A DNA stretch of 64,000 nt from assembly GCA_965116165.1 (NCBI GenBank), contig OZ220484.1:2232001-2296000 (forward strand). Reading direction: 5' to 3'. The notes beneath the pieces are model-generated. The model did no database searches and was not told the DNA's origin. It saw only the letters and a list, made by a program, of their open reading frames with translations. Position 1 is the first letter of the stretch, and each line of letters opens with the position of its first letter. A program made the position numbers and the translations under genes. This document shows positions 44,751 through 53,369 of this stretch, one piece after another. This DNA is from Azophilus sp965116165 (GTDB taxonomy: Bacteria > Pseudomonadota > Gammaproteobacteria > Pseudomonadales > Azotimanducaceae).

Positions 44751-46073
44751 TTAGGCACGCCGCGGACCGCGCTTGCGGGTTTTTCTGCGCGGGATGCCGA
44801 AGCGCTGGCGCCGTTCCCACAGGCTCTTGCGGCTGATGCCCAGCTTTTCCGCCATTTCCGTCTCGGTCAAGTGATCCTCGTTTTCTCGGACAAAGCGGAG
44901 AAAATACTCTTCCAGAGAAATGTTCTCCGAACCGGCTTTTGCAGTGTTCGATGCCTCCGCCGCCCGGGTATCGATGGCGAGCAGGCTCCGGTCGATCTCA
45001 TGACCATTGCAGAGAATTGCGGCCCGTTCCAGAACGTTTTCCAACTCTCGAATATTCCCCGGCCAGCCATAGGATGCGATTGCCTCGCGCGCGCTGGCGG
45101 CAAGGGCAGGTCGCGGTTTGCCGAGGAGGCCGGAAACCCGCGTGAGAATGTGGTCCGCCAGATCCGGAATATCTTGACCGCGGGCGCGCAGCGGTGGCGT
45201 GGTGAGCGACACCACATCCAATCGGTAGTAGAGATCATCCCGGAATCGGCCTTGATCCGTGAGGAGTTTGAGATCCAGTTGCGAAGCCACCATGATTCTA
45301 ACATTCGACCCCGTGTCGGTTCGCGGCGGCGATGTCGTGGATGCCCGGTTCGCCAGGAATTGCAGCAATCGCGCCTGAGCCGCTAGGGATAATTCCCCGA
45401 CCTCATCGAGAAAAAGCGTTCCGCCGGCCGTCGCTGCGAGCCGGCCGTCCGGCGCGCTGGTCGCCATGTCGTCCGTTCCAAACAGTTCCCGCTCGATAAG
45501 CGACTCGGGCACGGCGGCGCAGTTGACCGTATTGAAGGGTGCGGAATCGCGTTTGCTTGCGGTGTGCAGCGCTCGTGCAACCAACGCCTTGCCCGTTCCA
45601 AGCTCGCCTTGAATCAGCACCGGGATGTCGGTGGCGGCGACCCTTTGGATACGCGACCGCAATGCCCGTATCGCGTCGCTTGAGCCCATGAGGGGGAATG
45701 GCTGCGCGGCACCTGCGACGGGGCTCGGATGCCTGGCGGGCACCGCGAGCGCATCGTTGACCGCGTCGATTAGCTCCTCGGCTCGGGGAGGTGCGGCCAA
45801 ATAATCGGCGACCCCCAGTTTCATGGCGTGAACCGCTTGTCGGATATCGGCATTCCAATCAAGGATGATGAGCGGCTTGGCCCTGAGACGGCGCAATGTC
45901 TCGGGGTCGTCGAGAATGGCGGCTTGCGCGAGGATACCGTTGCTTTTGGCAAGCGCCTCGTCGGCGAAAATGCTGTTTTCCTGTGCTGTCACCCGAAAAC
46001 CGGCGTGCCTCAATACCCGAGCCAGCGATTTCCGATGATGGGGATTGTCTTCAATCAACAGCAATTCAGCCAT
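44751..46073 (-). CDS. NtrC-like AAA+ Fis-family response regulator lacking the GAFTGA loop (CbrB position)
   Basis: A ~440-residue protein with an N-terminal receiver-like domain (LLLIEDNPHHRKSLARVLRH). A central AAA+ domain follows, with Walker A VLIQGELGTGKALVARALH (~160), Walker B TLFLDEVGELSLAAQARLLQ and arginine-finger region FRDDLYYRLDVVSL. A C-terminal Fis helix-turn-helix closes it (EMAEKLGISRKSLWERRQRF). The GAFTGA loop that contacts sigma-54 should follow ELFG; here it reads ELFGTDDMATSAPDGRL and is absent. The usual phosphoacceptor site is AAILDDPET, a poor match. Genes just upstream of pcnB in pseudomonads encode CbrB; no CbrA kinase is present here. Confidence 0.85.
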   Translation of the reverse strand: MAELLLIEDNPHHRKSLARVLRHAGFRVTAQENSIFADEALAKSNGILAQAAILDDPETLRRLRAKPLIILDWNADIRQAVHAMKLGVADYLAAPPRAEELIDAVNDALAVPARHPSPVAGAAQPFPLMGSSDAIRALRSRIQRVAATDIPVLIQGELGTGKALVARALHTASKRDSAPFNTVNCAAVPESLIERELFGTDDMATSAPDGRLAATAGGTLFLDEVGELSLAAQARLLQFLANRASTTSPPRTDTGSNVRIMVASQLDLKLLTDQGRFRDDLYYRLDVVSLTTPPLRARGQDIPDLADHILTRVSGLLGKPRPALAASAREAIASYGWPGNIRELENVLERAAILCNGHEIDRSLLAIDTRAAEASNTAKAGSENISLEEYFLRFVRENEDHLTETEMAEKLGISRKSLWERRQRFGIPRRKTRKRGPRRA

Positions 46074-46318
46074 GCGCACATGTTAGCAAAGGCGACCAGC
46101 GGCTGTACTGGCTCAGGAGATTTCGGAATTCAGGCCTGCCGGATCAGGCGGCCTCCCCATGTCGACAAGCCACGGGCTTGGACACCGGAGGGGAAGTTCC
46201 GAAATGTATCTGAGCTAGAACACATATTTTTTCCGAGCGGGGTGATGGTTGAGAGGAGGGCCAATGACCGTCCAAGTCGGAACGATGGTGGGTTGGATGT
46301 TTGTTATATCATTGGCCA

Positions 46319-47767
46319 TCATTCGGGATGGGTTAGGAAAGCAGCCTTTTCCCGAGCGTGATTTGCAATGGAGAACGTATAGTTCCGCGCTGGTGCGTTG
46401 AAGGTGCGCTCGGCGATGGCCGCAAGCGCATCGGCCATGATGGCCCAGGGCTCGGGATCGTCCGGCGCAAGCCGTGTCCAGGCGTCGGCCAACCGGGCCG
46501 CGCCCAGGAAGTCACCGGAATCAAGAGCCGTTTTCGCCTTGGCTGCCAGTCGATCCAACCCTCCCAGTAGCTGTGCCAGGCGCTCGGCTTCTTTTCCCGG
46601 GCTCTCGCGATGGAGGTTGAGCGCATTGCCGTCAAACCAGCCGATGTCCTGGGCATAGATTTCCCGCACCGTTCCCCAGCGGCTGCCGTAGTAATCCTGA
46701 AGGTAGTCCAATTTGGCGAGGTGCTCCGGCAGTTGGGTGTAGGCGATCAATTCATCCGGCGTAAGCCCGGCGCGGGCACCCTCCACGGTTCGCTCAAGCA
46801 CCCACCGCAGGGCATCGCGGTAGTTGGTCAGCACAGTGGTGGCGTCGGTCATCGGTGCCGTGTGCCCGGGCACCACCACCTCCGGTCCTTCCTGAATCAT
46901 GGCGTCCAGGCTCTGAATCCAGTCTCGCACCGACCGCCTGGCCGTCCCACGCAATGGATAGGTGTTCGGCCAGGACTGATAGAAATTGTCACCGGCAAAG
47001 AGCACCTGCTCGGCGGGAAACCACACATAGAGCTGGTCGTCCGTCTCGCCCGGCGCCTTCGCCAGCTTCAGGGAGAGGCCCGCCACCTCGAGCCAACGGC
47101 TGTCGCTGTCGAAAGTGTGGGTGGGGGGGATGATGCGAGGCCGCGGGGGGCCTTTCCGTGCCTGTACGCCATCCGCCATCATGGCCCCGCCCATAGCTGG
47201 CCGGATCGCTGGCGGAATGCCGACTCCCACGCCGATGCGCTGCTCCAACGGCAGGTCGAAACCCTGGGTGTTGGCGGGCCGCACACCACCGAGGTAGCCG
47301 TTTTCGCGCACCAGCCGCGCCTCGCTGCCGAAGTTGGCTCTCGCCCAGACCGGTACGCCCTCCGTATAGAAAGCGCTGGCCGCATTGGTGTGATCCGGGT
47401 GGCCGTGGGTGTAGATGATGGCCTTCACCGGCTTGTCCGCCACTTCCCGGTAGGCTTCCCGGACCTTCGCGCCCTGAGCCGGAATCATGCCGGGGTCGAT
47501 GATGACGACGCCGTCGTCGCCCACGATCATGGCGCCCGTGGACACCTGATGGCCGACAGAGACATACACACTTGGCGCAACCTGAACCAGGCGCGGCTCG
47601 AACATCCGATTGCGTTCCAGCAACCGCTTGGTGGCGGGGCTGGATTCCTGTGCCCGAGCCGGAGGGCCGGCGCTCAGGATGAGAAGGACCGCCACCACCG
47701 GCGCACAAATCCATCCCCGGTGTCTCCACCCCCAAGGTAGTCCTGAACCCCCGGGCTTGCCTCTCAT
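46319..47767 (-). CDS. Secreted MBL-fold hydrolase, alkylsulfatase-like (SdsA/BDS1 family), without SCP2 domain
   Basis: A 482-residue protein with an N-terminal signal peptide (ICAPVVAVLLILSAGPPARA). The metallo-beta-lactamase site reads AIIYTHGHPDHTNAASAF (HxHxD-H), later FAGDNFYQSWPNTYPLRG and VVVPGHTAPM. The dimerisation region (LPEHLAKLDYLQDYYGSRWG, VREIYAQDIGWFDGNALNL) is characteristic of type III alkyl sulfatases. These enzymes are ~650 residues with a C-terminal SCP2 sterol-carrier domain, which is missing here. The start region is duplicated: two copies of an ANAMRG-coding segment lie ~65 bp apart (47755-47845). It is divergent from ligA. Confidence 0.82.
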   Translation of the reverse strand: MRGKPGGSGLPWGWRHRGWICAPVVAVLLILSAGPPARAQESSPATKRLLERNRMFEPRLVQVAPSVYVSVGHQVSTGAMIVGDDGVVIIDPGMIPAQGAKVREAYREVADKPVKAIIYTHGHPDHTNAASAFYTEGVPVWARANFGSEARLVRENGYLGGVRPANTQGFDLPLEQRIGVGVGIPPAIRPAMGGAMMADGVQARKGPPRPRIIPPTHTFDSDSRWLEVAGLSLKLAKAPGETDDQLYVWFPAEQVLFAGDNFYQSWPNTYPLRGTARRSVRDWIQSLDAMIQEGPEVVVPGHTAPMTDATTVLTNYRDALRWVLERTVEGARAGLTPDELIAYTQLPEHLAKLDYLQDYYGSRWGTVREIYAQDIGWFDGNALNLHRESPGKEAERLAQLLGGLDRLAAKAKTALDSGDFLGAARLADAWTRLAPDDPEPWAIMADALAAIAERTFNAPARNYTFSIANHAREKAAFLTHPE

Positions 47768-47930
47768 TGCATTGGCCGCCCTGCCTCGACCACTACACCG
47801 ACGCCTACCTGAAACCCCCTGCCTGCCTCTCATTGCATTGGCCTCCCGCCTCGTGCAACACTGCTGTCGCGAATGGTACAGTGAATACAGGATCATTAAA
47901 AATCTCTCCCCATCCCCTTTCGGTGTCGTG

Positions 47931-48329
47931 ATGACTGGATCCATGCCCTACGATGACATTCCGGGAACCTGGGTGTTCGACTCCGCCATGGCGCGCAAGG
48001 GTTTCCACGCCAATCAGTTCTGCATGTCGCTCCTGCGCCCGGAGAACCGCAAGCGCTTTCTGGCGGACGAACGAGCCTACCTGGACGAGTGGCCCATGTC
48101 GGATGAGCAGAAGGAAGCCTTTCTGCGGCGGGACTACAACGCCCTGCTGGCACTTGGGGGCAACATCTATTATCTCGGCAAATTATTCTTCACCGACGGC
48201 CAAAGCTTCGAGAGGGGCGCGGCCTCCATGACCGGCATGTCGCAAGCGGACTACCGCGCCATGATGCTGAGCGGCGGACGGTCGCCGGAGGGCAATCGCC
48301 ACAGGGAGGAAGAGCCTTGGCCCGGGTGA
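47931..48329 (+). CDS. ligA: Extradiol dioxygenase alpha subunit, LigA-like (protocatechuate 4,5-dioxygenase family)
   Basis: A 132-residue all-helical subunit. Recognisable LigA segments are PGTWVFDSAMARKGFHANQF, MSLLRPENRKRFLADERAYL and YNALLALGGNIYYLGKLFFT. The alpha subunit caps the active site of the beta subunit in ring-cleaving PCA/gallate dioxygenases. ATG 47931 (or 47943) is used. The stop overlaps the ligB start by 13 bases, giving a coupled pair. Closest function (protocatechuate, gallate or another catechol) cannot be fixed by reading. Confidence 0.88.
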   Translation: MTGSMPYDDIPGTWVFDSAMARKGFHANQFCMSLLRPENRKRFLADERAYLDEWPMSDEQKEAFLRRDYNALLALGGNIYYLGKLFFTDGQSFERGAASMTGMSQADYRAMMLSGGRSPEGNRHREEEPWPG

Positions 48330-49159
48330 CGGCGGGGGTCGCCGTGTCCCATGTGCCGGCGGTGGGCATCGCCTCAGACTTGGGCAAGACGGAAGAGGGC
48401 TACTGGAAGCCGCTGTTTGCCGGCTTCGACATCTCGCGCCGCTGGATCGCCGAGCAGCAACCCGATGCGGTGCTGCTGATCTACAACGACCATGCCACGG
48501 CTTTCGACCTGAACCTTATACCGACCTTTGCGATCGGCTGCGGCGAATCCTTCACCATTGCCGACGAAGGCTGGGGGCCGCGCCCCGTGCCGTCTGTGGA
48601 GGGTGCCCCGGAGCTGGCCTGGCATGTGCGCCAAGCGGTTATTGAGGATGATTTCGATCTGACCACGGTCGGCACCATGGTGGTTGACCACGGCCTCACA
48701 GTGCCCCTGACGGTTATGTTTGGCCAGCCTCGGGCTTGGCCCGTGCGGGTCATTCCCCTGGCTGTCAACGTCATCGTCTATCCGCCACCGTCGGGGCGAC
48801 GCTGCTACGAGCTCGGCAAATCCATCCGCCGCGCCATTGAATCATTCGACACCGATCTCAATGTGCAGGTGTGGGGCACCGGCGGCATGAGCCACCAACT
48901 GCAGGGCCCCCGGGCGGGGCTCATCAATTCCGAATTCGACGCCCGCTTTCTTGATGGCATGGTGAATGACCCGGAGCGCCTGGCGGCCATATCCCATGTG
49001 GAGTACATGCGCGAGGCCGGTTCCGAAGGCATCGAACTGGTGATGTGGCTCATTATGCGGGGCGCCCTGAGCGACCAGGTGCGCGAAGTGCATCGTCACT
49101 ATCATGTGCCTGCCTCCAACACCGCCTTCGGCCATCTGATTCTCGAAGACCTGGCCTGA
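48317..49159 (+). CDS. ligB: Extradiol dioxygenase beta subunit, LigB-like
   Basis: A 280-residue catalytic subunit of a class III extradiol dioxygenase. The Fe(II) ligands lie in AVSHVPAVG (His ~12) and LLIYNDHATAFDLNLIPTFA (His ~60), with the base in VVDHGLTVPL. Strongly conserved stretches are DEGWGPRPVPSVEG, GTGGMSHQLQGPRAGLINSE and EGIELVMWLIMRGALSDQVR. The start is TTG 48317 (MARVTAGVAVSH). No other pathway genes (dehydrogenase, hydrolase, hydratase, aldolase) are nearby, so the pair is isolated. Confidence 0.93.
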   Translation: MARVTAGVAVSHVPAVGIASDLGKTEEGYWKPLFAGFDISRRWIAEQQPDAVLLIYNDHATAFDLNLIPTFAIGCGESFTIADEGWGPRPVPSVEGAPELAWHVRQAVIEDDFDLTTVGTMVVDHGLTVPLTVMFGQPRAWPVRVIPLAVNVIVYPPPSGRRCYELGKSIRRAIESFDTDLNVQVWGTGGMSHQLQGPRAGLINSEFDARFLDGMVNDPERLAAISHVEYMREAGSEGIELVMWLIMRGALSDQVREVHRHYHVPASNTAFGHLILEDLA

Positions 49160-49197
49160 GACCACGGGCATGTCGGTGGCCGGGCGAGCGGATGCGG

Positions 49198-49692
49198 TCA
49201 GCCGTGCAGTTGCCGTTCCCTTATTTCATCGAGCGATTTGCAGTCCACGCATTGGGTTGCCGTCGGCCTTGCTTCGAGGCGCCGCAACCCAATTTCCACG
49301 CCGCAGGTATCGCAGTAGCCGTAGTCGAGTTGATCGAGCCGCTCGATGGTGCGATCGATCTTCCTGATCAACTTGCGCTCCCGGTCGCGGGTACGCAGCT
49401 CGATGCTGAATTCCTCCTCTTGGGTGGCGCGGTCGGCAGGGTCGGGAAAATTGGCGGCTTCGTCCTGCATGTGGTGAACGGTACGGTCGACTTCGGCCAT
49501 GAGGTCGAGCCGCCAGCGGGTGAGTATGTGACGAAAGTGCCGGAGTTGCCCGTCACTCATGTAGGACTCGTCCGCTCCTGGCTGATAGGGCTCGAAATTT
49601 CTGAAGGGGGAGTCGCCCAAGCCGCTGGTTTTATTGCTGTGTCCTGATGACCCCATGTGCTCCGACCCCTGTGCTGCCCGCTCCTTCGCCAT
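49198..49692 (-). CDS. dksA: RNA polymerase-binding transcription factor DksA
   Basis: A 164-residue protein acting with ppGpp on RNA polymerase. The coiled coil (HILTRWRLDLMAEVDRTVHH) carries the acidic tip DPADRATQEEEF (~97-108). The zinc finger reads CDTCGVEIGLRRLEARPTA then TQCVDCK, with four cysteines. The N-terminal ~45 residues are longer than usual and poorly conserved. dksA, gluQ and pcnB are typically adjacent; here gluQ is not seen and MBL/ligAB genes separate dksA from the regulator-pcnB pair. Confidence 0.95.
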   Translation of the reverse strand: MAKERAAQGSEHMGSSGHSNKTSGLGDSPFRNFEPYQPGADESYMSDGQLRHFRHILTRWRLDLMAEVDRTVHHMQDEAANFPDPADRATQEEEFSIELRTRDRERKLIRKIDRTIERLDQLDYGYCDTCGVEIGLRRLEARPTATQCVDCKSLDEIRERQLHG

Positions 49693-49786
49693 CCGCCCTG
49701 TTGTGAGCCGGGCGGGATAATTTCAGGGACGCGTAAGCTACCAGAAGAAAATTACGTTGACCATACTGGCCGTACAGCAATTCCCG

Positions 49787-49832
49787 CTAAGGAAACTCTG
49801 ATCAATTCGATAGAGCAGCATTATTGACCGTT
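49787..49832 (+). repeat. MITE-1 fragment F (left end only)
   Basis: CTAA followed by GGAAACTCTGATCAATTCG and ATAGAGCAGCATT, after which the match ends. It lies between dksA and the PfkB kinase gene; the rest of 49693-49934 shows no gene. Confidence 0.8.
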
Positions 49833-49934
49833 CAGGCAGAAGCTGGGCACCAATTTTGGGCATTGCCGTGCTTAGCGGGAATGGCTGCTGGCCGGGCGAG
49901 ATTTTTCGCCGGATTTCGGGCGGCGACGGCGGAT

Positions 49935-50948
49935 TCATTGGGGCGGTGGCGGATTGTCCGATTGCCCGAAGGCGAGCAACACCTGCCGGTAGTGGTCCGG
50001 ATGCCGCAGGCGGGCACCGTAGCGCTGAACCAGGGCGGCGGCGGCAAAATTGCCGAGTTTTGCCGCATCCGGGGCTTCCATGCCCTTTGCCCACCCGTAC
50101 AGGCAGGCACCGGCGTAGATATCGCCGGCACCGTTCGTATCAAGGGCGGTCACCCTGTAACCGGGCACCGCGACGGTTTGTCCGTTGGTTGTGGTTAAAC
50201 TGCCGCGGCTGCCGAGGGTCACGTTGCAGGTGCGGGCGATATCCTTCAATTCCGCGATTGCGATGTCGAGGCGGTCGCTTCCCGCCCAGGTCAAGGCCTC
50301 TTCTTCGTTGCAAAAGAGGTAGTTCACACCGTTGCCGAGAAGTTGCAGCAGGTTGTCGCGAAACAACGTCACGATGCTTGGATCCGACATGCTCACCGCC
50401 GTGGCAACGCCTCGATCCTCCGCCAATTCCCGGCAGGTGGAGGCGGTTGCCAAGCTGTCGCCGGAAGCGCTGAGGTAGCCCTCCACGTAGAATATTTTGG
50501 ACTGTGCGAGCGCGGCGGCGTCTATCTCGCCGGCGCCGAGTGCGCTCGACACCCCTAGAAAGGTATTCATGGTCCTTTCCGCGTCGTCCGTTACCAGTAC
50601 CAGGCAGCGGCCCGACCCACCGGGGGCCGGGGTGGCCCCGGCATGGGTGTCGATGCCGAATTCGGCCATGTTGCGCAGAAAGAAACGGCCCGTTTCGTCG
50701 TCCGCCACCTTGCAGGAGTAGAAACCCCGGCCGCCAAGACCCTGGACGGCAACGACGGTATTGGCGGCCGAGCCGCCGCTGGCCTGTTCGGGCCGCAGGC
50801 CATCGAGGTCGGCCCTAAGGTCGGCGATGCGCCGCTCGTCGACCAGGGTCATGTGCCCCTTGGCGATTCCATGTTTGGACAGGAAGGAATCATCGATCCG
50901 GTATTCCATGTCCACCAGGGCATTGCCCAGCCCATAGACATCGTACAT
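49935..50948 (-). CDS. PfkB-family carbohydrate/nucleoside kinase (probable adenosine kinase)
   Basis: A 337-residue ribokinase-fold enzyme starting MYDVYGLGNALVDMEYRIDD. N-terminal signature SGGSAANTVVAVQGLGGRGF and the C-terminal ATP/catalytic loop VTALDTNGAGDIYAGACLYG (catalytic Asp in NGAGD) are present. The first line resembles bacterial adenosine kinases (YDVYGIGNALVD), but sugar kinases share it, so substrate is uncertain. ATG 50948 is chosen; a longer open frame upstream has no homology. 50949-51165 contains no recognisable feature. Confidence 0.85.
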   Translation of the reverse strand: MYDVYGLGNALVDMEYRIDDSFLSKHGIAKGHMTLVDERRIADLRADLDGLRPEQASGGSAANTVVAVQGLGGRGFYSCKVADDETGRFFLRNMAEFGIDTHAGATPAPGGSGRCLVLVTDDAERTMNTFLGVSSALGAGEIDAAALAQSKIFYVEGYLSASGDSLATASTCRELAEDRGVATAVSMSDPSIVTLFRDNLLQLLGNGVNYLFCNEEEALTWAGSDRLDIAIAELKDIARTCNVTLGSRGSLTTTNGQTVAVPGYRVTALDTNGAGDIYAGACLYGWAKGMEAPDAAKLGNFAAAALVQRYGARLRHPDHYRQVLLAFGQSDNPPPPQ

Positions 50949-51165
50949 CCGGTGTCCTGTCACAGATGTTATTGCGGTTTCAGTGTGCCGCACGGGGTAT
51001 CCGGCAAAGCATGGCCCGCCTCGTTGCCGAGGGTCGCCACGATAGGCCGCCCGCAGCACACCCTTCGGGAATGGGCATGGCGCGCCGTCGCCGCGTCTTG
51101 GCCCAGTGCGCCGCTCGATTGTGGAATTTGTTCCATCTGGGCGTAACGTCGCGTACGGAAGCTCT

Positions 51166-52461
51166 TTATTGGCAATGCCCCAAGCCGGCAAAAACGCTGT
51201 CGGCCGCGGCGAGCGTCGTGTCGAGGACATCGCGGGTATGGTGCTTGCCTACAAAGCCCGCTTCGAAGGCGCTTGGGGCCATATAGATGCCGCGGTCGAG
51301 CATTCCATGGAAAAAGTGATTGAAGGCGCCTGTATCGGATTGGGCAACATGGCTGAAATCGGTGACCTCGTCGGGCGCGTCGAAAAACAGGCTGAACATG
51401 CCGCAGACGGCGTTGACGGTCAGCTTGCGGCCATGTCGCGCGGCCAGCTCCCGGAAACCCGCCGCAAGTTCATCGGTCCGTTCGGCGAGCACCGCGTAGA
51501 ACCCGTCATCAAGCTCGTTCAACACGGCGATTCCCGCCGCCACCGCCAGTGGATTGCCCGACAGGGTGCCGGCTTGATAGACGGGTCCGGTCGGTGCGAT
51601 GCAATCCATGATTTCGGCCGCTCCGCCAAATGCGCCAATCGGCAGGCCGCCGCCGATTACCTTGCCCAGCGTCGTTAAATCCGGGTTGATACCGTAGTGC
51701 GCCTGTGCGCCGCCCCTCGCCACGCGAAAGCCGGTCATCACTTCGTCGAAGATCAGCACGCTGCCGGCCTTGGCGGTGATTTCCCGCAAGCCCTCCAGAA
51801 AGCCGGCCACCGGCGGCACACATCCCATGTTGCCCGCCACCGGTTCCAGAATCACACCGGCAATTTTGTTGGGGTAGGCGTCGAAGGCCCGTTCGACCGC
51901 ATCAAGGTCGTTGAACGGCAAGGTAAGCGTTTGGGATGCCACGGCCTCGGGAACACCGGGGGAGTTTGGGATACCCAGGGTCAGAACCCCGGAACCCGCC
52001 TTGACCAGCAGTGCATCGGAATGACCGTGGTAGCAGCCCTCGAACTTCAGGATGATGTCCCGGCCGGTATATCCCCGGGCGAGCCGGATCGCCGACATTG
52101 TTGCCTCGGTGCCGGAATTGACCAAACGGACTTTCGCGATGCAGGGCACCATGGCGGCTATTTTTTCCGCAAGTTCGGTTTCCTGCCGTGTTGGCGCCCC
52201 GAAACCGAGGGCGCGCTCGGCCTGTGCCTTGATCGCTTGCACCACGCCGCGGTGGCCATGACCGAGAATCATCGGACCCCAGGATGCCACATAGTCGATG
52301 AATTGGTTTCCGTCCACATCCCTAAGGCGGGCACCCTCCGCGGATGCGAAAAAGATTGGGTGGCCGCCGACGCCCCTGAACGCCCGAACGGGGGAGTTGA
52401 CGCCGCCGGGAATGGAGCGGGAAGCGCGCTCGAACAGAGCTTCGGAATTGCTGCGATCCAT
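51166..52461 (-). CDS. hemL: Glutamate-1-semialdehyde 2,1-aminomutase
   Basis: A 431-residue PLP enzyme making 5-aminolevulinate in the C5 tetrapyrrole pathway. N-terminal ALFERASRSIPGGVNSPVRA, the GTEATMSAIRLARGYTGRD helix, LIFDEVMTGFRVARGGAQAH (PLP-binding Asp) and the Schiff-base lysine in DLTTLGKVIGGGLPIGAFGG (~267) are visible. Length equals the family. It begins 13 bases after the hemJ stop, forming a two-gene heme unit. Confidence 0.97.
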   Translation of the reverse strand: MDRSNSEALFERASRSIPGGVNSPVRAFRGVGGHPIFFASAEGARLRDVDGNQFIDYVASWGPMILGHGHRGVVQAIKAQAERALGFGAPTRQETELAEKIAAMVPCIAKVRLVNSGTEATMSAIRLARGYTGRDIILKFEGCYHGHSDALLVKAGSGVLTLGIPNSPGVPEAVASQTLTLPFNDLDAVERAFDAYPNKIAGVILEPVAGNMGCVPPVAGFLEGLREITAKAGSVLIFDEVMTGFRVARGGAQAHYGINPDLTTLGKVIGGGLPIGAFGGAAEIMDCIAPTGPVYQAGTLSGNPLAVAAGIAVLNELDDGFYAVLAERTDELAAGFRELAARHGRKLTVNAVCGMFSLFFDAPDEVTDFSHVAQSDTGAFNHFFHGMLDRGIYMAPSAFEAGFVGKHHTRDVLDTTLAAADSVFAGLGHCQ

Positions 52462-52474
52462 GGGAATTTATCCG

Positions 52475-52912
52475 CTAAAAGGGTTTTACGACGGCGAGTA
52501 CAACCATGAGGATAAGCAATAGCGTCGGTACTTCGTTGAACAAGCGCAGGAATCGGTCGCCGTGGGGAAGGTTGCCCGAGGCGAGGGCGCGCATGATTCG
52601 CGCGCAATAGTGGTGGTGTCCAATCAATACGACAACGAGCGAGATTTTGGCCCACATCCAGCCCGCATCGCCGTAGGAATCCCATGACTGCGCCAGCGCC
52701 CAAATTCCGAAAACGAGGGTGGCGATCATGGCCGGATTCATGATTAGGCGATAGAGCTTGGATTCCATGATTTCGAAACGTTCGCGACTGGGTGCGTCCG
52801 TGGCCGAGCGGTGGTAGATGAAGAGTCGCGGCAGATAGAAAAGGCCCGCGAACCAGCACACAAGCGCAATGAGATGTGCCGCCTTGATCCAAAGGTAGCC
52901 GGTCGCAAGCAT
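52475..52912 (-). CDS. hemJ: Protoporphyrinogen IX oxidase HemJ (UPF0093 family)
   Basis: A 145-residue protein with four predicted membrane helices. TM1 is LWIKAAHLIALVCWFAGLFY and holds the invariant His; then LPRLFIYH and the RFEIMESKLYRLIMNPAMIA segment. A central WAKISLVVVLIGHHHYCAR follows, with the C-terminal FNEVPTLLLILMVVLAVVKP. HemJ oxidises protoporphyrinogen in bacteria without HemG/HemY. Pairing with hemL supports the heme assignment. Confidence 0.9.
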   Translation of the reverse strand: MLATGYLWIKAAHLIALVCWFAGLFYLPRLFIYHRSATDAPSRERFEIMESKLYRLIMNPAMIATLVFGIWALAQSWDSYGDAGWMWAKISLVVVLIGHHHYCARIMRALASGNLPHGDRFLRLFNEVPTLLLILMVVLAVVKPF

Positions 52913-53303
52913 CGTCTATTATTCCTCCATTGCCCCCACTGTGCGGTTTGCGAGCAAGCCGGCCTGCGGGCGGGCGGCGCCGCAACATCGGATTGGGGCC
53001 GCCTCCCATCCGGTTGACGATGGCGCAGTTTACTTATGAAATTAAGCGCCATAAAGCCCGACAGGCTGCTAATATGGGCGTCTGCCGCTAAAAGGGTCAG
53101 GGATCATGGTCAAGTCGAGGGCCGATAGGAGCGTCACCGTCGTTGCCGCGAGCGATGGGCGGATGCTGTTGCGGAAACGCCAATGCATAACCGCCATGCG
53201 TGGTGTTCCATTGCGTCTAGCCCATCATCGCGGTTGGTTTGTTGCGCTATCCCGTCTGTCCCCGTGCCCTCCGGTCGGGGCTGTCAATGGGTCGCTTCAC
53301 ACA
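52913..53303. other. Leader region between hemJ and erpA
   Basis: No protein gene I can support (an 85-codon frame at 53106-53363 has no recognisable similarity). TTGACG near 53028 with a weak TGAAAT 17 bases on could start a transcript ending at the terminator at 53304-53345. A small RNA or attenuated leader is possible. Confidence 0.35.
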
Positions 53304-53345
53304 GGGAGGCTCCCCCGTTTGTTGGTCTCGGGGGCCGCCTTTTTG
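53304..53345 (+). terminator. Terminator-like hairpin before erpA
   Basis: AGGCTCCCCCG and CGGGGGCCGCCT arms enclose an ~11-base loop and are followed by TTTTT. It lies 25 bases before the erpA GTG, so it may attenuate erpA or end an upstream small transcript. Confidence 0.6.
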
Positions 53346-53369
53346 ACGGATCCCGTGGCATAGCCGACC

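Noticed and set aside
53106..53363. 85-codon forward frame before erpA
   Set aside because: No similarity or plausible composition; it reads through a terminator-like hairpin.
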